From Thermoleophilia bacterium (GTDB lineage Bacteria; Actinomycetota; Thermoleophilia; Gaiellales; Gaiellaceae): a stretch of DNA of 50,148 nt. The stretch spans positions 1 to 50,148 of the forward strand of contig JAICWC010000007.1 of NCBI GenBank assembly GCA_025934995.1, given 5' to 3'. A model generated the notes under the pieces. The model saw nothing but the letters and a program-made list of their open reading frames with translations. It searched no databases and was not told the origin of the DNA. Below, piece by piece: positions 18,674-26,924 of the stretch. Numbering within the stretch: the stretch's first letter is position 1; each line of letters opens with the position of its first letter. The position numbers and the translations under genes are program-made.

Positions 18674-20091
18674 GCGAACCGGCTTCGCGCCGGGACGAGC
18701 AGCGACGCGAACACGCAGACGACGAGGAAGCCGAGTGAGGTGACGAACGCGAGCACGTACCCGTGCTCGGCGGGAAAGCCGCTTGCGAGCATGCGCGCGG
18801 CGACCAGGGTGGCGGCGATTTGACTGCCGACCGCGCCGCCGACGCTTCGCATGAGCGTGTTCACCGCCGTCGCGACCCCCGTCTGCTCCGGGGGAACCGC
18901 CTGCACGACGAGGTTGCCCATCGCCGCGAAGGCGAGGCCGATGCCGGCGCCGAGCAGGCCCGACGAGACGTAGATCTCCCACGGATGTGCGTGCGCGAAC
19001 GTCAACATCGCGAACGACGCAGCGCCGACGAGCGCGCCCGCGACGAGCATGCGTTTCGAGCCGAAGCGGCCGGCGAGCGGTCCCGCCATCACGCCGAATG
19101 CGAGCATCGTGAGCGTGGACGGCAGCAGGTAGATGCCGCCGGCGAGGACGGACGCGCCGAAGCCGTAGCCGGTCGATCGCGGAGCTTCGACCAGTTGCGG
19201 CACGAGGACGAAGGATGCGTACATGCCGCCGCCGAGCAGGAAGCCGGCGAGGTTCGTCGTCCAGACGCCCTTCACGCGCATCATCGCCATGTCCACGAGC
19301 GGCTCCGGGGCGCGGAGCTCGGCAACGATCCACGCGCCGCAGACGGCGAGCCCGGCGACGAGGAGCCCGATCGTCTTCGACGATCCCCAGCCCCACGTGG
19401 TTGCCTCGCTGACGGAGAGCAACACCGCCGCGATCCCGACGCCCATGAGGATTGCGCCCACCCAGTTGACGCGGCCCGGAACGCGGATCGGCGACTCGGG
19501 CACGAATCGTGCCGTGAGCGCGGCCGCGGCCACGAGCGCGACGAGTGGAAGCCAGAAGAGCCAGTGCCAGCTGAGGTGCTCGACGATCAGCCCGCCGAGG
19601 ACGATGCCGAGCCCGCCGCCGATGCCGAAGATCGCGGAGAGCAGTCCGATCGCGCCCGCGACGCGCTCGCGCGGAAACTCGTCACGGATGATCCCGAACG
19701 CGAGCGGGAAGATGCCGCCGCCGATGCCCTGCACCGCACGTGCGACGTCGAGCAGTCCGATCGAGTCGACGAGCGCGGCCATCAGCGTTCCCGCCGTCAG
19801 CACGACGTACGTCAGAAGGAGCATCCGCTCTTTGCCGTACATGTCGCCGAGCCTGCCGAGGATGGGCGTCGCGACGGAGGCCGCGAGCAGGTTCGCAGTG
19901 AGGATCCACGTGGCTCCGTTCTCGCTCGTGTGCAGGCTGCGCTGAAAGTCCGACAGCGCCGGGATGACCGCCGATTGCAGCAGCACGTACGAGAGCGCGC
20001 CGAGACCGAGGATCATCAGCGTGAACATCGGGTGCTGGCGGACGTGCTCGATCGCGTCGTCTTCGTGGGCGGACGTCACGGGAGCCTGCAT
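18670..20091 (-). CDS. MFS transporter (DHA2/EmrB-like)
   Basis: Multiple TM segments, GRLGDMYGKERMLL motif A; overlaps PhzF gene by 4 nt. Confidence 0.88.
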   Translation of the reverse strand: MQAPVTSAHEDDAIEHVRQHPMFTLMILGLGALSYVLLQSAVIPALSDFQRSLHTSENGATWILTANLLAASVATPILGRLGDMYGKERMLLLTYVVLTAGTLMAALVDSIGLLDVARAVQGIGGGIFPLAFGIIRDEFPRERVAGAIGLLSAIFGIGGGLGIVLGGLIVEHLSWHWLFWLPLVALVAAAALTARFVPESPIRVPGRVNWVGAILMGVGIAAVLLSVSEATTWGWGSSKTIGLLVAGLAVCGAWIVAELRAPEPLVDMAMMRVKGVWTTNLAGFLLGGGMYASFVLVPQLVEAPRSTGYGFGASVLAGGIYLLPSTLTMLAFGVMAGPLAGRFGSKRMLVAGALVGAASFAMLTFAHAHPWEIYVSSGLLGAGIGLAFAAMGNLVVQAVPPEQTGVATAVNTLMRSVGGAVGSQIAATLVAARMLASGFPAEHGYVLAFVTSLGFLVVCVFASLLVPARSRFA

Positions 20092-20135
20092 GGAAGCAAG
20101 AGCGACCGGCTCGCGTCGGCGGGAACCGGCGCGAG

Positions 20136-21860
20136 TCAGGCCGCTTCGGACTGCTCGATCTCCGTTGCGTGCACGACGGGCGCGACGACGCGCTTGCCGC
20201 GCGACCACGATGCGACGGCGGCGACGAGGCACATCGCGATCGCGAACGCGAACGCCTCGTGCAATCCGTGCCTGAACGGGCCGGCAATCAGGTGCGGGAA
20301 GAAGCCGCGGCCGCCGATCGTCGCTGCGTTGTGTGCCGACAGGTGGGACAGGACGTGCGGACCGAGAAGCTCCTTGGCCGGGTTGTAGCCGAGGAACGCC
20401 GCGAAGAGCACGGATACCGGCGGCAGGTGCGAGATGCGCGCCGCGGTGGCCGGTGACACACCGCTCGCGGTCAGGCCCGAGGCGAGCGTATGCGGCAGCG
20501 TCGCGGCGAGCCCGACGATCATGAGCGTGAAGAAGATGCCGATCGACAGCACCTGCGCGGAGTTCTGGAACGTCTGGTTCATGCCGCCGCCGGCGCCGCG
20601 GTGCTCGGCGGGGAGGCTGTTCATGACGCCGGCGCGGTTCGGTGACGCGAACGCGCCCATCGACAGCCCCATCAGCAGCAGGATCGCCGCGAAGACGGGA
20701 TAGGAGAAGTCGACCGGCAGCAGCAGGAGCAAGCCGAACGAGACCGCGGAACCGACCATCCCACCCGTCGCGAACCCGCGTGAGCCGTAGCGGTCGGAGA
20801 GGATTCCCGACAACGGGCCCGCGAGCAGGAAGCCGACAGTCAGCGGCAGCATGCGGATCCCGGCCCAGAGTGGTGTGTCGGCGAAGTTGGTGCCGTGCTC
20901 GGGAAGCCAGATCCCCTGCAGCCAGATGATGAGCATGAACATCAGGCCGCCGCGAGCGATCGCCGAGAGGAAGCTCGACAACGCGCCGAAGGTGAACGCG
21001 CGAATGCGGAAGAGCTGCAGCCTGAACATCGGCGCCGCGGCACGTGTCTCGACGAGGAGGAAGCACGCGAGCAGCGCGACACCGGCCGCGAGGCAGGCGA
21101 TGACGAACGGCGACTCCCAGCCCATCGGGTGCGTGCCGTAGGGACGGATGCCGTACGTGATGCCGATCATCACGAGCACGAGCCCCGTCGCGAACGTGAG
21201 GTTGCCGGCCCAGTCGATCGGCGCGCGGCTGCGGATCCCGATCTCGCGCAGGCTGCGATACGACCAGATGGTGCCGGCGAGCCCGAAGGGGACGGAGACG
21301 AGGAAGATGAGACGCCACGAGATCGGAGCGAGTACCCCGCCGAGCACGAGACCGATGAACATGCCGCTGATCCCGACGACGTTGTTGATCCCGAGCGCGA
21401 GCCCGCGCTGATTGGCGGGGAACGCGTCGGTGAGGATCGCGACCGAGTTCGCAACGAGGAACGCGGCGCCGACGCCTTGGACGATGCGGAACCCGATCAG
21501 CCAGTCGGCGCCGGCGCGTCCGTGCAGCCAGTCGATCGTCAGCAGCAATGACGCGACGGTGTAGACGATGAAGCCGAGGTTGTACATCCGCACGCGTCCG
21601 TACAGATCGCCGAGCCGGCCGAGGCTGACGACGAGTACGCTCGAGACGACGAGGAAGCCCAGGATCATCCAGAGCAGGTAGAAGCTGTTGCCGCTCTGCA
21701 GCGGGTCGAGGTGGATGCCGCGGAAGAGGTCCGGCATCGCGATCAACACGATCGAGCCGTCGATCGTCGCCAGCAGGACGGCGAGCGTCGTGTTCGACAG
21801 GGCGATCCACTTGTACCGATCAGAATCAACAGGCAACCTGCACAGTTTACCTGCGTACAA
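20136..21860 (-). CDS. MFS transporter (DHA2/EmrB-like)
   Basis: LLATIDGSIVLIAMPDLF, SLGRLGDLYGRVRMY motif A; actual start may be downstream (TTG about 21836). Confidence 0.88.
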   Translation of the reverse strand: MYAGKLCRLPVDSDRYKWIALSNTTLAVLLATIDGSIVLIAMPDLFRGIHLDPLQSGNSFYLLWMILGFLVVSSVLVVSLGRLGDLYGRVRMYNLGFIVYTVASLLLTIDWLHGRAGADWLIGFRIVQGVGAAFLVANSVAILTDAFPANQRGLALGINNVVGISGMFIGLVLGGVLAPISWRLIFLVSVPFGLAGTIWSYRSLREIGIRSRAPIDWAGNLTFATGLVLVMIGITYGIRPYGTHPMGWESPFVIACLAAGVALLACFLLVETRAAAPMFRLQLFRIRAFTFGALSSFLSAIARGGLMFMLIIWLQGIWLPEHGTNFADTPLWAGIRMLPLTVGFLLAGPLSGILSDRYGSRGFATGGMVGSAVSFGLLLLLPVDFSYPVFAAILLLMGLSMGAFASPNRAGVMNSLPAEHRGAGGGMNQTFQNSAQVLSIGIFFTLMIVGLAATLPHTLASGLTASGVSPATAARISHLPPVSVLFAAFLGYNPAKELLGPHVLSHLSAHNAATIGGRGFFPHLIAGPFRHGLHEAFAFAIAMCLVAAVASWSRGKRVVAPVVHATEIEQSEAA

Positions 21861-21868
21861 TCCCGTCG
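21820..21868. promoter_or_regulatory. Divergent MFS/MarR promoter-operator region
   Basis: Direct repeats ACCTGC...TTTACCTGC and TACAAT (21856-21861) immediately before the MarR GTG. Confidence 0.5.
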
Positions 21869-22294
21869 GTGGCCCGTCCCGCTCAGATCGCCGCTGCCGC
21901 GAGTGAGCTCCGGCTCGTTCTCGGACAACTCGTGCGCCGCCTGCGCCGCGAGTACACGTTTCCCGTCGCTCAGGCGACCGTCCTGAGCCGGCTCGACCGC
22001 GAGGGCCCGCAGACGACGAGCGCGCTTGCAGCCGCCGAGCGCGTGCGGCCGCAGTCGATGGCGCAGACGATCGCCGAGCTGGCGGCCGACGAGCTCGTCG
22101 CGCGGCACCCCGATCCGGCCGACGGCCGCCAGATCCTGATCCAGCTGACTGAGCAAGGCCGCGACCGGCTGCACGAGGAGCGGCGTCGCCGCGAAGGCTG
22201 GCTCGCCGAGGCGATCGCCGCCGAGCTCACCGCAGAAGAGCAACGAGTCCTCATCGCCGCGGTGCCGCTGTTGCGCCGCCTGTCCGAGTCCTAG
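21869..22294 (+). CDS. MarR family transcriptional regulator
   Basis: wHTH with TTSALAAAERVRPQSMAQTIAELAADELVARHPDPADGRQILIQLTEQG. Confidence 0.9.
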   Translation: MARPAQIAAAASELRLVLGQLVRRLRREYTFPVAQATVLSRLDREGPQTTSALAAAERVRPQSMAQTIAELAADELVARHPDPADGRQILIQLTEQGRDRLHEERRRREGWLAEAIAAELTAEEQRVLIAAVPLLRRLSES

Positions 22295-22305
22295 GAGGAA
22301 GACGA

Positions 22306-22989
22306 ATGCGCATCCGCTGGTACGGCCAATCCGCGTTCCTGCTCGAAGGCGGGCAGACGGTCGCGATCGACCCGTTCGGCTCGTTCGCCGGACAGCTCGC
22401 GTCGCGCGGGCTCGTGTTCGACTATCCCCCCGTAGCAGTCGACCGCGCAGACGTGCTCTTGATCACGCACGAGCACGGAGACCACAACGCGGCGGAGGTC
22501 GTCGGCGGCAATCCGACCACCATCCGTTCGACGGCCGGAACGATCGACTCGCCGATCGGCGACGTCGTCGCGATCGCGTCGGAGCACGACGACGCAGCGG
22601 GAACGAAGCGCGGGCCCAACACGATCTTCTGTTTCACGCTGGACGGCCTGCGTTTCGCGCATCTCGGCGACTTCGGCCAGCCGGCGCTACGACCGGAACA
22701 GCGGCAGGCGATCGGCGAGGTCGACGTGCTGCTGATGCCCGTCGGCGGCGGCCCGACGATCGGCGGCGCCGACGCAGCCGCGCTCGCGCGCGAGCTGGCG
22801 CCGCGGCTCGTCGTGCCGATGCACTATCGGACGGCGGCCCTCAACTTCCTCGACCCGCCCGACGCGTTCCTCGATGCGCTCGGCGCGACCGTGACCCGGC
22901 TCGAGAGCAATGAGGCGACGGTCGACGAGCTGGTCGGGACGCGGGACGCCCCCGCCGTCGCGCTCTTCGCGCCGCCGGCCTCGGGTTGA
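22306..22989 (+). CDS. MBL-fold metal-dependent hydrolase (UPF0173/UlaG-like)
   Basis: GQSAFLLEGGQTVAIDPFGS, ITHEHGDHN, HLGDFGQ, VVPMHYRT; good RBS (ggagg). Confidence 0.88.
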   Translation: MRIRWYGQSAFLLEGGQTVAIDPFGSFAGQLASRGLVFDYPPVAVDRADVLLITHEHGDHNAAEVVGGNPTTIRSTAGTIDSPIGDVVAIASEHDDAAGTKRGPNTIFCFTLDGLRFAHLGDFGQPALRPEQRQAIGEVDVLLMPVGGGPTIGGADAAALARELAPRLVVPMHYRTAALNFLDPPDAFLDALGATVTRLESNEATVDELVGTRDAPAVALFAPPASG

Positions 22990-23014
22990 CCCGAGACCGG
23001 CGACGAGGTGGTGC

Positions 23015-23464
23015 TCAGCCGGATTGCTGCACTTCCTGGAGGGCCGTCTTCGCCAGGCTCGCGGCGGCTGCGGTCTGGCCGCTCTTCAGCTTCGCCACCG
23101 CGTTCGACGCATCCGTGCACGCTGCCCGGAGCGACGAGACCGACTGCTGCTGCGCGGAGCCCTTCGCCCGCGTTCCGAGCTCCTTCGTAACGGTGTCGCT
23201 GCACGTCGTCAGCACCGTCGCGGCCCCGACGACGTCACCCTTCTCGACCTGCTTGAGCGCGTCCGTCAACCGCTGCTGCGCCTTCTTGAAGTCGACGCTG
23301 AAGCTGACGGAGCCGCCGGCGGTGGTGACGGCTGGGCTCGTGTTGACGCTGCCGCCGGCGGTGGCGGTGGCCCCTCCGTTGTTCGAGCCTGCGCTCGTGT
23401 TGCCGCCGCAACCGCTGGCGGCGAGCACCAGAACGACGAGGAGGGGCGCTCCGATGCGGTTCAT
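23015..23464 (-). CDS. Putative lipoprotein
   Basis: Lipobox-like LVLAASGCGG, Ser/Thr/Gly linker and helical C-terminus. Confidence 0.75.
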   Translation of the reverse strand: MNRIGAPLLVVLVLAASGCGGNTSAGSNNGGATATAGGSVNTSPAVTTAGGSVSFSVDFKKAQQRLTDALKQVEKGDVVGAATVLTTCSDTVTKELGTRAKGSAQQQSVSSLRAACTDASNAVAKLKSGQTAAAASLAKTALQEVQQSG

Positions 23465-25695
23465 GCTGTCTCTCCTTCCGTGATCGACTGTCCAAGTTGC
23501 CGGCGTCTCGGCCACCAGCTCCGTTCGCCGAGTGCCGCGAGGAGGGCCGGAATCAGCAGGGTCCGGACGACGAACGTGTCGATGATCACGCCGATGCCGA
23601 TCGCGACCGCGAACTCGCGGAACGGCGCGATCGGGACGATTGCGAGCATCGCGAACGAGCATGCGAGCGCGACGCCTGCGATCGAGATCGCACGGCTCGC
23701 ACGCGGAACCGCTGCGCGAATGGCGTCGCGCATCGTCCTGCCGTCGGCCTCCTGCCAGATCCGTCCGACGACGAACAGGTTGTAGTCCGTTCCGAAGGAC
23801 AGCAGCAGGACGCCGATCGCGAGCGGCACGAAGTACGTCAGGTCGGACGTGTGGAAGAGATCGCGGAACACGTACGTCGTGAGCCCGAAGGTGGCGGCGA
23901 TCGCGACTGCGCTGCTCGCGATGAGCACGAGCGGTGCGATCAGCGACCGGAGGAACAGCGCGAGCAGCACCAGGTTGACCGCAGCCGCCGCGAGGCCGAC
24001 TCGGATGAGATCGCCGTAGACGCGGTGCGTCGTCGCTTTTGCGAGTGCGGTGTCGCCGGCGTAGAGGACGGTCGCGTTCCGGAGGCCGGCGGCCGCGAGC
24101 AGGGACGGAACCTCGCTCTCGAGCGAGCTCAAGTCGTCGATGCCCGCCGAGCTGTACGGATGGTGGCGCAGCGCGACGAAATAGCGGACGGCGTCGCCGC
24201 TGCGCGCCATGAACGCGACCTGATACTTCTTGGGGAGCGGCGTCAGGCCGGCTCCGAACACGGCGCCCGCCTCCTTCTGGTGTGCAAGGGCGCGCGCGAA
24301 TCGGTGGAGGCTCGCCTTTCTGCGCGCGATACCCGGATTCCGCAAGACGATCTCGGTCGGCGCGAGGATGCCCGCCGTGAAGCCGAGCGCAGCGGCCGTC
24401 GCTGCTCGGCTCGGCGGGGTCGAGTCCTGCAGCCCACGAATCGGAGTCAGTGCGAGCCGCGTATGGGCCAGGCCGGAAGCGGCTGCGAGGAGTGCGGCGC
24501 CGACGATGACGATCACGGGCAGTGCGACGAGGCGGTTGCTCGTGCCTCGCGCCACGCCCCTGCGGACGGCTGCGCCGACGCGTGTGGCGAGCGGATCGCG
24601 CACAGCCTCCTCCGGTGAGATCCCGGGCCAGAACAGATGAACGGACAAGAGGCGCATGACGGCGGGCACGAACGTGATCGAGACGCCAAGGCTGACGAGC
24701 ACTACCACCGCCATCGCCGGCCCGAGCGTCTGGACGAATCCGATGCTCGCGAGTCGGAGCGTCGCGAGGCCGGCGGCGACGATGATGCCGGCCGTGAAGA
24801 TGATGGGCAGCATCTCCGCCGTGGCATTCCGGGCGGCATCGGCGGCGTCCTCGCCGCGTCTGATCCGGCCGCGCATGCCGGAGAGGAAGAACACGGAATA
24901 GTCCGTGATCACGCCGAGCAGGAGCACGACCATGATCGGCTCGACTTGCGCCTGCAGCTCGAGGCCCTGCCTCTGTGCGAGCCACGAGACGACGCCGATC
25001 GAGATGAGGTACGCGATCGCCGCGGCGGCGAGGGTGACGAGGGGCGCAAGCACCGAGCGGAGGTAGCCCCCGAGCACGAGCGCGACGAACAGCACCGTCG
25101 CGAGCTCCACCCAGCCGAGGTTGTGGTCGATCTCGTCCGACTGTGCGAGCGATCCGGGCAGGAAGCCCGTGGCCGCCGCCGGCGCGCCGGGCATCGAAAC
25201 CGCGCGCGCGTACTGGTACGCGTAGTTGCGCTGGTCGATCGGCGACACCGTGCCCGGAAAGCCGAGATAGGTGATCGCAGTCGTCGAGGTCTCCCGTGCT
25301 CCCGGCAGGAGCCGCGCCGTGTTGATGTAGGGGAGGGCCCTCGAGCCACGCGGGAACGCGTGCAGCCGGTCCTGGTCGAGACGGAGCGCGAGCTGGACGA
25401 TTCGCCGTTGCTGCCCGGCCGGCAGCCCGCGCGGGTTGCGCTGCACGACGGCGATGCGGGGCAGGAGTGACGACCCGAAGATGTTCGCGGCTTCCTGCTC
25501 GGCGCGGGCCGCCGGCGTGTTCGCCGGTAGCAGTGCGCGGACGCCGGCGTCCGGGAGCGACGAGACGCCGGGCAACCACCACCACGATGCGAACGCGGCG
25601 AAGACGAGGGCAGGAACGACGAGCCATCGGGCTGCGACGACGGTGGCGACGAACGCGCGGCTCACGCCGCCGCCGTGAACGGGCTCTTCGTTCAT
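23461..25695 (-). CDS. MMPL/RND family transporter
   Basis: 744 aa, two TM bundles, GVITDYSVFFLSGMR and FGTDYNLFVVGRIWQE motifs. Confidence 0.9.
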   Translation of the reverse strand: MNEEPVHGGGVSRAFVATVVAARWLVVPALVFAAFASWWWLPGVSSLPDAGVRALLPANTPAARAEQEAANIFGSSLLPRIAVVQRNPRGLPAGQQRRIVQLALRLDQDRLHAFPRGSRALPYINTARLLPGARETSTTAITYLGFPGTVSPIDQRNYAYQYARAVSMPGAPAAATGFLPGSLAQSDEIDHNLGWVELATVLFVALVLGGYLRSVLAPLVTLAAAAIAYLISIGVVSWLAQRQGLELQAQVEPIMVVLLLGVITDYSVFFLSGMRGRIRRGEDAADAARNATAEMLPIIFTAGIIVAAGLATLRLASIGFVQTLGPAMAVVVLVSLGVSITFVPAVMRLLSVHLFWPGISPEEAVRDPLATRVGAAVRRGVARGTSNRLVALPVIVIVGAALLAAASGLAHTRLALTPIRGLQDSTPPSRAATAAALGFTAGILAPTEIVLRNPGIARRKASLHRFARALAHQKEAGAVFGAGLTPLPKKYQVAFMARSGDAVRYFVALRHHPYSSAGIDDLSSLESEVPSLLAAAGLRNATVLYAGDTALAKATTHRVYGDLIRVGLAAAAVNLVLLALFLRSLIAPLVLIASSAVAIAATFGLTTYVFRDLFHTSDLTYFVPLAIGVLLLSFGTDYNLFVVGRIWQEADGRTMRDAIRAAVPRASRAISIAGVALACSFAMLAIVPIAPFREFAVAIGIGVIIDTFVVRTLLIPALLAALGERSWWPRRRQLGQSITEGETA

Positions 25696-26135
25696 AGAAG
25701 GCTCTCTCGGCGCCGGCGAACGAGTTGCAGCGTGACGATGAGGAGCGCGATCATCGGGACGGTCGGCACGAGTGCGATCGAGACGCCGAGGAGCGTTGCG
25801 AGGTTGTCGACCGCAGTCCTGCTCGACCGCCCGCTGCGCCGCGCATCGACGCCTGCTGCGCTGACCTGGCGGCCGACGCGTCCGACGTCGCTGCCGACGA
25901 AGGGAATGGACGAGAGCCCCTGCAACGCGTCTCCCGTCTGCTTTACGGCCGCGCCCGAGGTGATGACCGTCGTGCTCAGCTGACGCAGCGTTCGTACCTC
26001 GCGTTGCGTCCAGATTCCCATGAGGACCCAGACGACGGTCCAGACGACGACGAAGGCGCCGAGGAGGACGACGAAGGCTCGCGATGGAGGCGCCGAGATC
26101 ACCGGGCGCCGATACCCGGCCGTCGCGACGCGCAA
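25692..26135 (-). CDS. Hypothetical membrane protein upstream of MMPL gene
   Basis: 147 aa, N- and C-terminal TM helices, 4-nt overlap with MMPL start. Confidence 0.65.
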   Translation of the reverse strand: MRVATAGYRRPVISAPPSRAFVVLLGAFVVVWTVVWVLMGIWTQREVRTLRQLSTTVITSGAAVKQTGDALQGLSSIPFVGSDVGRVGRQVSAAGVDARRSGRSSRTAVDNLATLLGVSIALVPTVPMIALLIVTLQLVRRRRESLL

Positions 26136-26183
26136 CCTGCGCGGACGCCGCGGGTGCCGTCGGGCCCCCGCGGCGCCGGTCTT

Positions 26184-26486
26184 TTACTGGTTCTCGGGGT
26201 TCGTCCCGCCGGCGCAGGTGCCGTGGCCTGCGTCGCCCGGACTGCCCTGCGTGTGCGGCGTCTGCACGATGACGGCGATCGGTCCCTGAGCGGGATTCAT
26301 GTCGTTCAGGCCGTTGTACGAGCAGATCGACTGCGAGTGGGCCGGTGCACCGGTCCGGACGCCCGAGCCCGAGAACGGGACACCTGGGGTGCCGGGAGCT
26401 CCGGTCACTTCGCCGGCGAGTGCTGCGCCTGCCGGAAGGCTGACGAGCATGGCCGCGCAGATCGCGGCGACGAGCTTGCTGCGCAT
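26184..26486 (-). CDS. Small secreted Gly/Pro-rich hypothetical protein
   Basis: Clear signal peptide MRSKLVAAICAAMLVSLPAGAALA, RBS upstream. Confidence 0.65.
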   Translation of the reverse strand: MRSKLVAAICAAMLVSLPAGAALAGEVTGAPGTPGVPFSGSGVRTGAPAHSQSICSYNGLNDMNPAQGPIAVIVQTPHTQGSPGDAGHGTCAGGTNPENQ

Positions 26487-26496
26487 CTCTTACCTC

Positions 26497-26769
26497 CTAC
26501 GGATAGAAGTACGGGTCGAGGACGCGCACCTGCGTGATCTGCTCGACGGGGAGGCCGTTCCGTGCCGCCGTCTTGCGAATCGCTTCCGGCGTCTCCGCGT
26601 CGTAGACGCAGAACGTCTTCCGGTGATCAGCGCTGACGTAGGAGTGGATCCAGGTGACGCCGTCGTCGGAGTTCTTCGCGACGATCCCCTCCCAGACCCC
26701 GACGCCTTCCGCTCCGGCCGAGATCTCCAGGCCGTCCGGGAAGATGCGTTCGACGACGTAACGCGGCAT
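26497..26769 (-). CDS. DUF4242-like small protein
   Basis: MPRYVVERIFPDGLEI...WIHSYVSADHRKTFCVYDAETPEAIRKTA. Confidence 0.8.
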   Translation of the reverse strand: MPRYVVERIFPDGLEISAGAEGVGVWEGIVAKNSDDGVTWIHSYVSADHRKTFCVYDAETPEAIRKTAARNGLPVEQITQVRVLDPYFYP

Positions 26770-26924
26770 TTCGTCTCCTTCGTGCGATCGGTACGCGACT
26801 CGGCCGACGCTACGGAGGTCGCGGTCGCACGACATCGGCACCCATGCCCATGTTGACTCCGGGACGTGCCGATCTTGGCCGCGGCGTTTTGCGATCGCTG
26901 CGCCGCGGAGCATGATTGGCTCCC

